DNA of 64,000 nt. Origin: Diatrype stigma (lineage: Eukaryota; Ascomycota; Sordariomycetes; Xylariales; Diatrypaceae). Position 1 is the first letter of the stretch; every line of letters begins with the position of its first letter. The stretch spans positions 1 to 64,000 of the forward strand of contig JAKJXP020000040.1 in the NCBI GenBank assembly GCA_022225965.2. Reading direction: 5' to 3'. Of this stretch, positions 46,716-60,200 are shown one piece after another. The notes beneath the pieces were generated by a model. That model was not told the DNA's origin. It made no database searches and saw only the letters and a program-made list of their open reading frames with translations. The translations under genes and the position numbers were made by a program.

Positions 46716-48322
46716 TGTTGGTGTTGATTGAGTAGGTAGGTCGGTATGTATATCAGACCTGACTACCTACCCCAAGGCCGCCGAGTACCCAGCAGAGCTA
46801 GCTGCAGGGGATACCAGACCAAAATCGCAAGCACTCAGGGCTGCATGTGCAGCTACTGTATGAAAATGAGGGGGAGGGGCCGATGTGAGGCTGCTGGTTT
46901 ACTACAAGCTAAGCTGTACAAGGTACGTTGTAACTTGTAGGTACCGAGTCTGGACTCTGGGCTCCAGTGGAATCATGGATGGATTCCTAAAATGGACATG
47001 GGCTGCTTCTAGAAAACAAGTGACGTATGAGGCAGGCAGGCAGAGGCAGGCCGGCGGAAGGCAGGCACATGTAGCAGACAGCTTCAAGACCTCACAACTT
47101 GCAATGATTTGTGCATAAGTCAGAATGTAGCTGTATAATTCGTATCATCCATAGATGTCTCCTGATACCAAGATATGAATATTATGCTTTTTGCTGCCCT
47201 GACAGCCGGACGAATGTTGTTGATTTCCTGTGGGTACTGGCAATGTGCTGGCGATAAATTCAACCAATTGATAAGCATTCCTCGCAATCGATAGGGCATC
47301 GATAGGGCATCGATAGGCCATAATCGCCCTAGAGTGGGACGTCCAGACGCGTCTTGGATGTTAGGAGCGTCAAAATATGGCAGTATTTTATGGGTGCACG
47401 CGTCAATTTCGTGTAAATAGGCCTGTCTGCATTAGCTACATACAGCTACGTACAGCTACGGACAGACGCTACGGGACAGGGATCGGGGAACGAATAGGGC
47501 ATGCACTGGCAGCACTGACCGCCCCGCAGCGTTATGAAAATATGAACAGTTTCATTAACAATCCACTCACCAGCCCAATCCAAGCCCAGCCCAGCCACCG
47601 CTTTTTGACAGGGACATCAGGGGACATTGCCCATGCCTGCCACCAGCGCACACTCTGATGAGTCTCCGCTCTCTGTCTGCCCATGCATTCAGTGCTCGAG
47701 TGCTCACACCTCGCGCACTCCCAACTCCCCAACTCCCCGTCCCAGTACAACGCCGCCGCCGCCTATGAAATACCTGGCCAGCATCCCTTTTCAACGTCCA
47801 TGTAGCGTATCCTCCATATTTTCTTATCCCACGATTTGCACAGCTACATCGTACACTCCGCCGTCTTATTGCCAAAGAACATTACCAAAGAAACTTTAAT
47901 TCCAGTGTATTTGTCGCCGGAGCTATCATTGTTTGGTTCATCGCTCAAGTTGATTAGTTTATGAATCCTTTCAAGTCGCACAGTCGCACGCGTTATTAGT
48001 CAACTCCTTAGGCAGTGCAAAGGAAAAGGGGAAATACCTATCATCGGATTCTACCAGCCCTTTTCAAATACCTCAACTTGTAGTAGACCAGCGCGCTGAT
48101 TCTATTGCACTTGCACGTTGAGTGGAGGTAATTTGCATCTGTCGAATCCTGGATTATTCAACTCAACTATTACACTGCTTACCCCAAAACTTCAATCCCG
48201 TTTGGAGTCGTCTGTTTGGTGTTTACACCTGAGGGGAGTCAAGCCTGGATTGAAATTCCAATCCACCATCCAGCCAAGGTACACCTAAGGGTTCGTACAT
48301 ACAACTGGTCACCCTAGCAATC
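46716..48322. promoter_or_regulatory. Divergent region of DUO1 and the gene at 48323, with three MCB sites
   Basis: ACGCGT occurs at 47347-47352, 47398-47403 and 47988-47993. In yeasts this is the MBF-binding MCB element of G1/S genes. A short tandem (ATCGATAGGGC type) lies at about 47287-47320. No gene is recognised within this 1.6 kb. The regulatory role is inferred from motif identity and from the cell-cycle function of DUO1. Confidence 0.5.
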
Positions 48323-49758
48323 ATGGCATCCATTGCCTGCCCTTCAACACCCTCACCACCTGGTCGAGTCCACACTCCGGGAACTCCAAAGCACGGCTAC
48401 AGCGACTCTTGGGAACCTTACTCCCCCAGAAAATCTGCCCGCCTTTCGTCCCAGCGTGCAAACAACCGCAACCGCACTCCTTCTCCCCACACATCTTCAC
48501 CCTCATCTTCGCACAACACCCGCGCGTCGCGAAAATCATCCGAATCCTTTTCCACACCCGCCACCTCTCCCCGGAAGAAGCGTGTGCCCGCCATGGATTC
48601 TGTCCGAAGAGCTTCAGGTACCTTGACCGCTGAAGGTACTGCTAATGCCGCCGACCTTCTTGGAATTGGTTCCCAGTCGCAACCGAAACCCACCAACGCC
48701 AGTGCATCCTCGTCCGGCCCTCGCGCCGCGATTGGAATGCTCCCCACCCCAGCCAAGACCCCGCGCAAGCAGCCTGATGGGATCACCGAGGCCAACGTCC
48801 GATCTGTCGCCCGCAACCTGTTCGCCGCCGAGGCCGAACCTATCCCCACTCCTAGGAAGAGAAAGTCCAAGAAATATACTGGGCTTACCTTGGATAGCTT
48901 CAGAGCCGAGAACATCGACGAGCCTATTGAGATCTTCACCGATTCGCGCGATCGCGTCCCCGAGAAGGACACCACTACCGAGAACCCCTTCTACGCAACT
49001 ACCTCTACAGACGCGCCTGCACCGGCGCCTGCACCTGAGCCTACTAAGCGCCGAAGCCCGCGCAAGCATGTGACCATTCCTGGCGAGGGCAGAGCAACCA
49101 TTGAGGAGGCTATCCAACGCGAAGATGGCATCATCTATGTATTGTAAGTTCTTTACCTGAATCCAACCTCACGCACCTTATCGATCTCGCATTAAGCCAT
49201 ACTAACCTTATACTTCCATTTAGCCGAGGAAAGAAGATCTTCCGCAAGTTTTCTCACAAGTTCGATGACAGTTCAATTGGCGAGCCTGATGCCGATGAGG
49301 AGGAGATTGCAGATCCTCCTTCACCAAGTCGTCGCATAACTCGCTCGTCCATCAAACCTCGTCTTCTCTTCCCGCGCGCTGGAAAGGGCAAGGCCATTGA
49401 GCACACCAGCAATGAAGATGAGGAAGCTGCAACCGACATTGAGGATCACGTCCTAAACGCGGGTGCGGATGCCGATGTGGCATCTCCTGCGACCCCTCTA
49501 GATTTGGTGGACGAGAAGCCGGGCACTCCCAAGGCACCCCGTTTCGCTCCTGCCTCACCGCCCAGCACCTCGAGAACTACTCGTGTCAGTAGCAAACTGT
49601 CGGCGGCGGAGAGTACGTCGATGAAGAAACCTACCAAGGCCCGCAGCCCCTTTGACGGTTGGCGTCGCTCTAAAAGAGCGGCTGAGTCTCACGGTCAGAA
49701 GCGAGAAGGTTCTCCCCTCTCCAGACCCGATGAGGCCTCGAAGCGTCAGCGTGCTTAG
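48323..49758 (+). CDS. Unrecognised S/T-P-rich nuclear-type protein
   Basis: Exons 48323-49143 and 49224-49758 (80-bp GT-AG intron, phase preserved) give 451 residues. I do not recognise the family. It is rich in CDK-type sites with a following basic residue: YSPRKSAR, ATSPRKKR, AKTPRKQP, IPTPRKRKSKK and RRSPRKHV. It also has strongly basic, nuclear-signal-like stretches. The best-folded-looking parts are LTLDSFRAENIDEPIEIF and, across the intron, EDGIIYVLFRGKKIFRKF, which may be conserved among filamentous fungi. The rest is disordered. The neighbours are replication and mitosis genes and the promoter has ACGCGT sites, so a cell-cycle or chromatin role is plausible but not shown. The start is the first ATG of the frame. 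Confidence 0.75.
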
Positions 49759-51045
49759 TCTGCAACTGTGGAGGATGATTTGATTACGGCGTTCGGGCAG
49801 CTGAGCTAAATTTGCAACCATGGTCTGCTCAGGAGATCCCGGCTCACTTTTGTGTCTTTTTCTATATTTCTGCAGGGACAGTAGGGATTCAGGGACGGAC
49901 GGACAACTAGGGCAGCCTACTAAGGCAAAAATCAGGGAAGATGCAGGGCGTCGGGCGTCTTGACTATTATGTTTGGCATGACATCTGAGAACAAGGCGGA
50001 ACTCTGGAATTCGCTAATAACCCACCTATTTGTATCCCCTATGTCAGACGTCGATAAGACGTTCAGGACCCCCTCTCTTTGGGGCTTAGGTAGCTAGTCA
50101 GTCTATGATCATGAACCAACTTTATGGTCCATTGCCTCTTCAACCTCACGGTGACAGTCTTTAGCCTGCCATGCGCCTTACTTATCATGCCTGATTCTAC
50201 AGTACTGGAAGTATGGTATGTCCTTATGATAGGTTAAACCCTCACGTAGGATAGCAATGAGGGTGGTCATAGCCTATATCCTGTCCTGGTTCACGATAAT
50301 AGCAGGTGTGAGAAGGCAAGATCGATCTCGAAGTAGAGTGACAAGACAAATTCGAGGTGTAGCAGTAGAGCTGTTCATGCGCGAGCTACGTAACTTGTCA
50401 GACCAAAGATGAGGAACAGACGCTATCCGTCCCTTTCTCCATGACGGATTATTGGTAGAGAAGAGATCTTGATACGTATAAGCACATAGCATAGGTAAGA
50501 AGGAGCACCAAAGATGATGCTAACCAGACTAAAATCGAGTACTGGGGAGACTATTACTTGAATAACTGGAGACGTCCCTTCACTGTCGACTATCGATTCG
50601 AGCTGCCCCGCCCCCACCACTGACTGACATTCTTCCACATGGGATTCTAGACCACAAACCATCAAATCTCACACCTACTATCACTACCTACCTTAAGTCT
50701 ACTATATTCTGGTACCGAGGTTGGCTGGCCATACTTGTCAAGGTTGTCTACTGCCCGGGTAGCTAATTACCTATATTTGATCTGCAACACCTTGAAGACT
50801 CTGTCTCGTTCTAGGCTTGGGGTCCTAATCCGGGGTGGCCGATTTGAAGTAGAGCAGCGTTCGACTGATCAGTTCTCTGCTCGACGAACAAGGAAGTGCA
50901 AGCAACACTACCTGCCTCTTAGGTACCTACATACACAGAGATATATTGCTTTTTCTCTCACCCCTCTCTCTTTCGGAGACATACCTAGTATTCTGAGACA
51001 TAACGTTACATACATTGCTACGCACACGCTACCTACACCGCAACC
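49759..51045. other. Intergenic, no gene recognised
   Basis: Spans the 3' flank of the S/T-P-rich gene and the promoter of the SurE-TTL gene. It includes TACCTA-type words and CT-rich runs close to the start at 51046. Confidence 0.55.
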
Positions 51046-54000
51046 ATGCATATCCTCGTGACCAATGACGACGGGCCCCCGTCGCCGACGTCCTCGCCGT
51101 ACGTCCACAGCCTGGTGCGCGAGCTGCAGAAGGCCGGCCACACCGTCTCGGTGTGCCTGCCGCACGGCCAGCGCTCCTGGATCGGGAAGGCCCACATGAT
51201 CGGCCAGACCGTCAAGCCGCTGTACTACCGCCCCTCGGCCGAGTTCGACCCCACGCCCGCCGCCGCCAGCAAGGTGCAGGGGACGACGCACACGCGGCCC
51301 AGCAGCAGCCAGGGAGACGACCAGGTCGAGGAGGAGTGGATCCTCGTGGACGGCACGCCCGCCTCGGCGGCCCAGATCGGCCTGCACCACGGCGGCAGCC
51401 TGTTCCGGGCGGGGCGCGGGCCCGTGGACCTCGTGGTGTCGGGCCCCAACTACGGGCGCAACACCACGGCGGTGTTCGCGCTCAGCTCGGGCACGCTGGG
51501 CGGGGCGCTCGAGGCGGCCGTGTGCCGCCGGCGCGCCATCGCCCTCAGCTACGCCCACGCGACCAAGAACCACAACCACGACCCGGCCGTCATCGCGGCC
51601 GCCGCGCGCCACGCCGTCCGCGTCGTCGAGGCCCTGCACGCGCGCTGGCCCGCCGACGGGAGCGTCGACGTCTACACCGTCAACGTGCCGCTCGTCGAGG
51701 GCGTCGGCGGCCCAGAACACAGGACCTTGTTCGCCCCCATGCTGCAGAACTACTGGGGCACCCCCGACGGCGAGGGGAGGGATTCTTCTTGCTTTCAGGA
51801 GATCGAGGTCGAGGAGGGGGAGGAAAATGGCGACGAGGCGGAGGAGAGGATACGCGAGGGGAAGGAAGTGCGAGAGGTGGCTGGTGGTGGGGACAGTGCA
51901 CCTAATAGCAACGGGACGGAGCAGCAGCAGCAGCAGCAGAAAAAGGGGAAGGCCGCCCTTCGGCATTTCAAGTGGGCGCCACAGTTCAAGGATGTCTATA
52001 GGAGCGTGGAGGAGTCCCCTCCGGGGAATGATGGGTGGTGTGTTAAGGAGGGCCACACGAGGTACGCTCCTTTTTTTCCTTTTCTTTTTTCTTCTTGTTT
52101 TCTTTTTGTCTGCCTCCTCTTTCTTCCCTTCTATCTTCCCCCCGGTCTTGCAATATTCCCAGCCTTGGACTTGACCTATCATTTATCCTGCACCCCAAGC
52201 CCCCACAGCCCCCTTCCCCAATCCTTGAACCTGCTCTACCTCATACATGCACCTGGAGCTGAATGAAACTGACTTGATTCATCTGTGACAGCATAACGCC
52301 TTTGAAGGCCAACTTTTGGCATTCGGCAACGGACCTGCATGGTACGGAGTTAAAGCTGTGAGTCCTTACCGTCGTCGATTGCGTTTGTAATATCTCGGAC
52401 TTGCGCAGTGAGATATTTAGAGAAGTGCCGGCCATGATAGACAAGCAAGCAAGACAAGACTAGAGAGGGTCTACTATAGAGTTGGGGAGATGTTCTAGAA
52501 ACTTTCGACAGTGTCATGGTCATCGGCCTGAAGTTACACAGCATGCAGAAGCTAGACAATCGTACATAGAGCGGTTTGCATCTCGTATACTCAGGTTATG
52601 TTACTGCGTAATCGCCCGCGTCCACATGTCAACAAGTCAAGTGTCTTACACTCTATTTGTCATAGGCCAAATATATCGTCACCGAACCCTGAAAAAGGCA
52701 GGGGGCCAATGTCGACTTTGGCGTTTCGTCCAAAGGCGCACTTCTTTGCCCTGGTCGCGTATGAAGATGCCTACGTCCAACCCCTTATCCTGGCTGCGCT
52801 GCAGAAGCTCTTCCCGCCAGAATCCTACACGCTACTCTCGGCACCGCCATCGAGCACCACCACCATCAATTCGGAGATATCACTCAGCAAGCTCCTTCCG
52901 AACGGCGATAGCGACGGCGACGGCCACCGGATCCTGCAGATCACCCCCTACGAGGCCATCGACTGGGACTTCGCGGCGGCGCACCCGCGCACCTGCCTCG
53001 TCAACAGCTACATGCTGCGCAAGGCCCTGATCCGCAAGCACTACCTGGCGGCGACGGTGGCGCACTGGACCAGCAAGCGGCCCGCGTCGGCGCTGCGCCG
53101 CCACGTCGTCCAGCCCAGCGAGGCCTTCGAGCTCGACTACGCCGAGTTTCTCGACGACGCGCTCGTCGAGGCTTTCGATCTGCGCGCTAGCCTGGAGCGG
53201 AACGCGAGCAAGCTGGGGGATAGTGGAGGCGGGGATGGTGACGGTGGCAACGAGGGCGAGGGCAAAGGCGAAGATCTGGAATGGTGGATCCTGAAGCCCA
53301 GCATGAGCGATCGCGGCCAGGGCATCCGCCTCTTCTGCACCATGGAAGAGCTGCAGGCCATCTTCGATGAGTGGGAGGAGGACCAGCCCGAGTCGGATGA
53401 TGATGATGAGGCAGACGGTAACGGGAGCGAGGGCGACGAGAACGCGGCGGCAGCAGCCACGGCCGGAGACGACGGAGAGCGCGACTACATCACTGCCTCC
53501 CACCTCCGCCACTTCGTCGCCCAGCCGTACATCCACCCGCCGCTGCTCCTGCCGGGCGACGGCCGCAAGTTCCACATCCGGACGTACGTGGCGTGCATCG
53601 GCAGCCTCGACGTGTACGTGTACCGGCAGATGCTGGCGCTGTTCGCGGGGCGGCCCTACACGGCCCCGGCGCGCGGCTCCACCTCCACCTCCACCACGGC
53701 GGCGACGACGAACTCAGCCGTCGGTCTCGAATCGCACCTGACCAACACGTGCCTGCAGCGGTCGGTGGCCGAGGGCACGGTGCGGCGGTTCTGGGACCTG
53801 GACCTGGCGGCGGACCGGAAGGCGGAGATCTTCGCGCAGATCTGCGAGGTGGCCGGCGAGCTGTTCGAGGCGGCCGCCCGCGGCATGCTGATGCACTTCC
53901 GGCCGCTGCCCAACGCGTTCGAGCTCTACGGCGTCGACTTCCTCGTCGATGCCGCGGGCCGCCCCTGGCTGCTCGAGGTCAACGCCTTCCCGGACTTCCG

Positions 54001-54214
54001 ACAGACCGGCGACGACCTCAGGGATCTCGTCGCCGGCTTGTGGGAGGGCGTCCTGGAGCGGGCTGTCGCGCCGTTTTTCTTTGGAGGGGGAGAAGGAGGA
54101 AGGGGCCGGGACGGGGAGGAGGGCCGTCCTGGGAATGGGAACGGGAACGGGAACGGGGGAGAGGAGGAGGGATTAGTGCATGTTAGACGTGTAGACCTCC
54201 TTGGGAATCAGTAG
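51046..54214 (+). CDS. SurE-tubulin tyrosine ligase fusion (PBY1-like)
   Basis: Exons 51046-52061, 52292-52357 and 52702-54214 join in frame to 864 residues. Residues 1 to about 362 are a SurE-type 5'/3'-nucleotidase: MHILVTNDDGPPSP with the metal-binding DD, then DLVVSGPNYGRNT and SSGTLGGALEA, ending ITPLKANFWHSATDLHGTEL. Exon 3 holds a TTL (ATP-grasp) domain with WWILKPSMSDRGQGIRLF (K559), FHIRTYV, LTNTCLQ and PWLLEVNAFPDF (E786, N788). The same domain order occurs in yeast Pby1, a protein associated with P-bodies. Without splicing at the perfect GTGAGT donor (52358), SurE would stop within a codon, so a separate short SurE product is a possible alternative. The 344-bp last intron is long for this genome. 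Low-complexity G/E/D insertions interrupt both domains. Substrates are unknown. Confidence 0.85.
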
Positions 54215-57200
54215 GTCGGTAGGTAGGTACCTAGCTATGGAGTGATGAGAAATATATATATATGCATTCATGCGTACATACGAGCATGCCTACGTAGGCC
54301 GGCAACTGACTGAATACATTATGAGGCACTGGTATCCTAAACGCATATTCTATGTATCATTGTGGCGTTTCGCAGTTACGAAGATGGCTTGATGTAACGC
54401 AGCGGATCATAACGTGAACGGTTGCTGCCAAGCTGCTGGGACTTGTGCTGCGCAGATAATCAACCTGTTACATTGCACAGAATACTTGGTATGCATGCTG
54501 CTGGCTGTTTCACCTGTCCTGTCCTGCCTATCTGCTGTAGCTAGGAATGACAGGTCACCCACGGTACTCGAGGGCTTCATCCGATATATAACTACCAGTC
54601 CCTCTGGCCTACGATGGCACGTCACTACGAAGCCAAGTAAAACTTGCGTGGCACTGCTGTTGGTCTAGGTAGCCCGGCAGAGCTAGAACTCCTTGCCTCC
54701 CGATTGGCGGAAGTTCCCGACATGAACGGGAGGACCAGGTACCTACCAGCCGGGCAAAGTTCATCGTCGTATTTTTTAAGATGAAGTGATATCGGGTCGG
54801 GAGCAAAGTAGGGTCATTCGGCGGTAGATAGGTAGGTATGTAGAGCTTGACTTGGTTCTTGTCGCCGCCTTGGTGATCTGTCATTGGCGATAGACCAGGC
54901 AATACGTTGCCCGAGTGTGGTGATGAAATACAAATACCGCCACTCGCATTTGCAGTCCATATCGGGCAAAAAGCGAGGCTTTTTGCTTGCCCATTATCGT
55001 TTGTTTCCCGGAGCGCCTTGGTCTGTCGGAATTATTTTCGCCCGGTCTTGTTCAGTCACATGTTGGCGGGATCATGTTACTCCTGTAATCCAATGATTTC
55101 GTCCTATGAACCATGTGGTGTGATGGGTACGTGCGACTTATTTGAAAAATAGCTAAATGGGAGTTGCTATCTACTGGCCGGCTGTACATGCTTGCGAGAA
55201 TGGGTAATGGTACATAGGGTACCACCCGGACATGCTCTCCCCCCCCATCCCCCCTTCAACGTGATGTGGCTGAAAAGGGGTTTGGAGAGGAGGGCCGGGC
55301 GCTACCCAAGATTGGCTTTCCCGACGCCGCATCATGGTTATGGCTGGCGAGCTGAAAAGTTGATGACAATCGAGGTGGATTGTCAACAATCGGTGGTTCA
55401 TACTGGAGATCGATGATATTTACGGAGTAGTATCGTATATCAGACCGCTGTTCACTGTTGAGAGCATATAGCGTTAGGTCTTGATGCTTTAGTTAACCGC
55501 AGCTATCCCCATACCAGCCAGAGTGATAGTGATCAACTATACCTAACCGGAAAACTCGAACATTAGGTGGCCATATGGCCACCTCTATCTTGGCCAGTAA
55601 AGGGTGGAATGTCAAATTGGTAGAACGGCTTAGCTAGATTGGCTGTTACACATGTGAGATCGAGGTTCCTCAAAGCTCTACTTGGGTACTCTTTCACCGT
55701 ATGGACATCTCCCAGAATCGTGGCCGTATAAGCCTTTTCATACCCCTTTTCTCCCCCCCTTGTTGCTGTGCGTTCTACCTATTCGATTCTTTACCGAGCA
55801 GACATCTCGCGCCTGTGGTTCATATTTCTCCAAACTTCCTACTTTATATCAGTGTCTCTGCCGGAAGTACGCATTGGCATGCTGCACGATTAGACACGAG
55901 CTCTGGAAAGTCTTCCTGAGGTAGTGTTAAAAGGCTCTGGAGTAGCTTGAGGTGTTGGCACATAGGAGGTAGCCCGAGTCTGATGCTTGAATACGGAGAT
56001 ATGGCGGTGTCTCGAAGTCTGGCTTTGCTGCGGCCCGTGTTCATGCATGGGCTCAGTCAACGTCATAGCTAGCAGCGAAGCAGAAGAGCCATAGACCAAC
56101 GATCATCGATCAATGAGCCTGAATATAACGACTCCGAACTAAGGAGGAAAACCCGCTGCTGCCGCCAGCCGGAATCCAAAGGGTGTCACATCCGTTGAGC
56201 TACATGTTGAATTGTGCCCCTTCGACCCCTTTCCTATGAAGATTTATCTATCTAGGGAGACAATAGACCGGGCTAGAACCCCTGTTTTATAAAGTCGAAT
56301 TTGGCCAACCGCAATATCTGGGGTGTTTATACGGGGTGTATCTGGGGTTTGATATCTTGAGAATAGCGGTAGCTAGAGTGTTTCGAAGGCGGGTTTGCCA
56401 AGGGCACCGGCGGCGGTGTCTTGCGCATCTTGGGCCGACTTTGAGTTTCCTGATGAATAGAACTTGCAACGCATAATGGTAAGTAGCGAAGATCGGCTGA
56501 CTCGACCCGTGGAATAGGTAGAAGGCTTTCTATGTCAAATCAAAGGAGGTCTGAACAAGAGTAGGATGTGCTCGCGTTAGCATGGCTTCCCCGGTCTGGT
56601 GCTCGCTATAGGGGGTGGCGTTTATGGCGATAGGCCGACATGGGAGTCGTACTATCTAGTGTTATGATGATGCTGTGAACTGAGACTTCAGCCGCCTATG
56701 TTGATGTCCTCACATATCAATATCGGGCGTTCAACGTGTGTGGTGCCCATGTTCACGAGCGTGTCATCTCCCAGAAGGCCGATTAGATAGCCCTGACTAG
56801 GTGCCATCTCTCACCAGCGTCAGTTCATGGCCAAGTATATGATCAGGCTGTTATTCAGCCGAGGAGCCAGGGAGGACCTCCAATGAATGGGAACCTCGCC
56901 GACACGTGTTTCGCTGCCGCGGGATTGGGCCCGCCTGGCACTGATCACCGATGCAGACTGCAGACAGCCTCGAGGAAAACAGCAACCCTGAGACAAATGA
57001 GGCTTATGACCAGTCAGGCCATCTGTGGTTTGCCAATAACTTGGCAGTATAGCGATTAGATGATCTATACTTCGTAGGTATACCTGTCTCCGGCAGTTGA
57101 AATTTATAGTAGAGACACTTATCAATGCGGTTGGCACGACCTATGGAGGATAACTTACATCCGGTCCGATGTGATCAACCATGACCCCTTTAAGCACCGC

Positions 57201-60200
57201 ATACCCATGTGAAGAAGAGCTTTCCCGTGGCATTGTAATACATTTTGTAATACGGATACGGATAGACAACACCGACTTCGGTTTCGGTTGCCCTTCAAGC
57301 TGCACAGTTACATACCAGCAGAGTACCACTAGGTAATAATTGAATTACTACCTGTAGGCAGTCTCGCTTGTCTGAACAGTGACGAAATGGCCAGGGAACA
57401 CCTTCACACGGGCGCCATGTGCATAGGCCAAGAAGAGAAGCCAAGAAGAGAGGCCAAGACTCCAACTAAGAAGGGAGGCTAAAGGAGGCTTCCGAGCGTG
57501 AGCTTGAAGGTGCCAAATGGTAGAAGCTTTCGATTTCCACGCAGCCGTGGCAGCCCGCGGTAGCTGCAAGCTGCAATGCCAGCAGATGCATATCCTCTCG
57601 CCTCTCCAGTGCTGAGGTACCTTATAGAAGATGTTAGGGCTCCCTTATAAGTTATCTCATAAGTTCAAGTTATTAGGGCTCCCTCTATCTTAGCACTTGC
57701 GTACCGTACAATACTACATACACAGCTAGCCGTTTGGGGACCTAGGCAAAGTGGTAGCTGCACATCCCTAGCGCCAGCGGGGACTTACAAAGTCTAAATG
57801 CCAAGCCATGCCTTAGGGCACCTGTCGATGTCATATCATTGATGTATGTGGTTACTTGAGTATATATTGATCGAATGCTCCTCTTCGTGTTCGGTTGTTG
57901 TGTCCCCATATCCTCAGCAGCATCTCCTTTTATTTCATCCGAAACTCGCCCTGTCTACGTGCCACTACTTTACACGAGCGACCTGCCATGCATGCGGGAC
58001 TATGGGAGAAGAAATTTTCGGAGGAAAAAAAAAAAAAAAATCGAAGGCCGGCGTTCGAGGGAATCCCTCAGGACCCTGACGCCCTGGTCGCTGCAATCAA
58101 TGGTTCCAGCATCTTGCACAGCCTCGCTTGGCGGGGAAATGTGGGCTTGGCAGATGTTTTTTATTCGGCCAAACCTAATTGCTGCAACGGTGAGTACAGG
58201 TCATAGCATCGAATGATAACCCGTATAGAGGCAGATACGTGTAGATCGTCCATCGTGAATGAGTCGTTGGGGCTACCTACAACATACCTACATACGAACG
58301 GACAGATGGCAGGTTTCTAGGGAGAGTTTGGGAGTGCTGAGCGTCGTGGGTGTTTTTCATCCATCTCATGTTCATTATCCAGATACTATAGGAACTTTGA
58401 AACTTCCTAGGTAGGTACCTGGGCAGCTGGGGGGCCGTCTGGTATTCGTACGATACAATCCATGGAAACAACTTTATCTTACCTAGTACATCAGACTAAC
58501 TGCTATTACCTCTATGCGCGATGCACTCATGCAACCCTTGCACCCTTACCCTTACCCTTACGCCTATGCCAACAGGCTCAGGCCCTGCATCAGCATGTCT
58601 ATCCGGAGTGCATGTGATTGGTAGACACGGCTTCAGAGCTGCATGCGGGTGGTACATGGAGCGGTACATTAATTTGTGTGGAGAATCTCCGTGACGATCT
58701 CCATCGGTAGCACCGGACTGGCTGGACTGGGCGACTGTATCAGAACATTTGGAAGCTCCAGTCCGTCCCGCACCCATCGGCGCACACCAACTAGAGCGAC
58801 TACTTCGTACCTAACCAGGAGATACCTACTTGCCTACCAAGAGTCCAAGACTACATACATACCTGCCCAGACTGCCAGATACGTACGTACGCCTAAACGC
58901 TAGGTAGCGCTAGTTTGATTGAGACGCTGAATGCCCGGCCCAGATGCCCAGATGCCCAGATGCCCGGGCTTGGTTCTTGGGGCTTTTCGTTTGCATAGCA
59001 GGCATAGGCGCATAGCTATTGCCCAGAGGGATCAAATCACGATACTAGTGGATGCTCAAGGTGGATGGTTCCTTGAACTGTGGATCTGTAATTCATCCTC
59101 TTGGTTTTCTCGTTAATGCTCCGATCCCCCAGTCCCCCAGGCCTCCCTATCGTGTCAGCGTGTCGGCGTGTCAGTGTCGGTGTCAGCGTGTATATACGGA
59201 GTCAGGTAACTACATAACTGCCTACACGTAGTAGTAATGCCTACCTACTAAGCAAGTATCTACTACCTAGTAAGTATCTACTGCTAGTCTAACTTTGAGC
59301 TATGCTTGCACTTGCCGTAATAACTCGAAGTTACATACCAACCTAGCTAATACCCGTAGTAGTCTAGATAACTCCCTGGTATGTACCTGCCTAGGTCGAC
59401 ACCAAGCAGCCAAGGTCAACCGTGATTTTCATCATCTGTTGCCCTGTTGCCCTGTTGCCCTTCACCCATTGAGCATGTACGGCATTCTTGGTTTTTAGTT
59501 CTCTAAAACCAGCCTTAGACAGTCATTGCCCACCTCACCTGCAAGCTTCTTCCGGTGCAGTAAAGCCTTTTCTCAAGGCGGCCTCCCCCTACGGTATCAA
59601 GCCCGTCCACTCCTTTCGCCTCCGTCCACACTGGTCCGTCCACACTGGACCTTTTGCATTCGACATTCAACCCTTATAGGCATATTATTCACCTTGACCT
59701 TGACCTGGACCTGGACCTGGATCTGGACTTCTTCGCAGTAGTACTGGAGCCTCTGGTGTCATTGTTCCCTCTGTTGGCGGCCAATTGCAGTTCTATACGC
59801 TGTAGTCTTACGCGATCATTTTACTCAGCCTCATTCTTAATACACCATCCGAGTAATTGGTCTGGTACTTGGGACTACCGGTTTGAATTCCCAACTCACC
59901 GGAGCTCATCACCTTGTTGTTACTCCCTTTCTTGCATTTGCCAACTTCTCTCCCCCCATACTATAATTGTATTTTATTCTATCTCGTGTTTCGCCCCCAG
60001 CCAACGACCTCATTTCCCTGGCCACATAACCCTGGGTCCGGTCCCTGCAGCGGCTGTGCAATACATACCGTTACACAACACCAGATCGCAGGCCTTGTTA
60101 ATCACGAGTAAACAGGCTTTGTGTTTTTGCCTAGCCTGAAATCTTACTCCAATACCCAGCCAATACCGCTGTGGAACTTTCAACCCTATTTCAAGCTTCT

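Noticed and set aside
50908..52182. 424-codon minus-strand frame opposite the SurE domain
   Set aside because: Shadow of the GC-rich SurE coding sequence; the plus strand carries the SurE motifs.
55610..55680. tRNA-like stretch (GGTAGAACGGC ... GAGGTTCCTC)
   Set aside because: No proper B box and no complete cloverleaf could be drawn.
58535..58562. CCCTTA repeats resembling telomere DNA
   Set aside because: The fungal telomere unit is CCCTAA; this is a short different repeat inside the chromosome.
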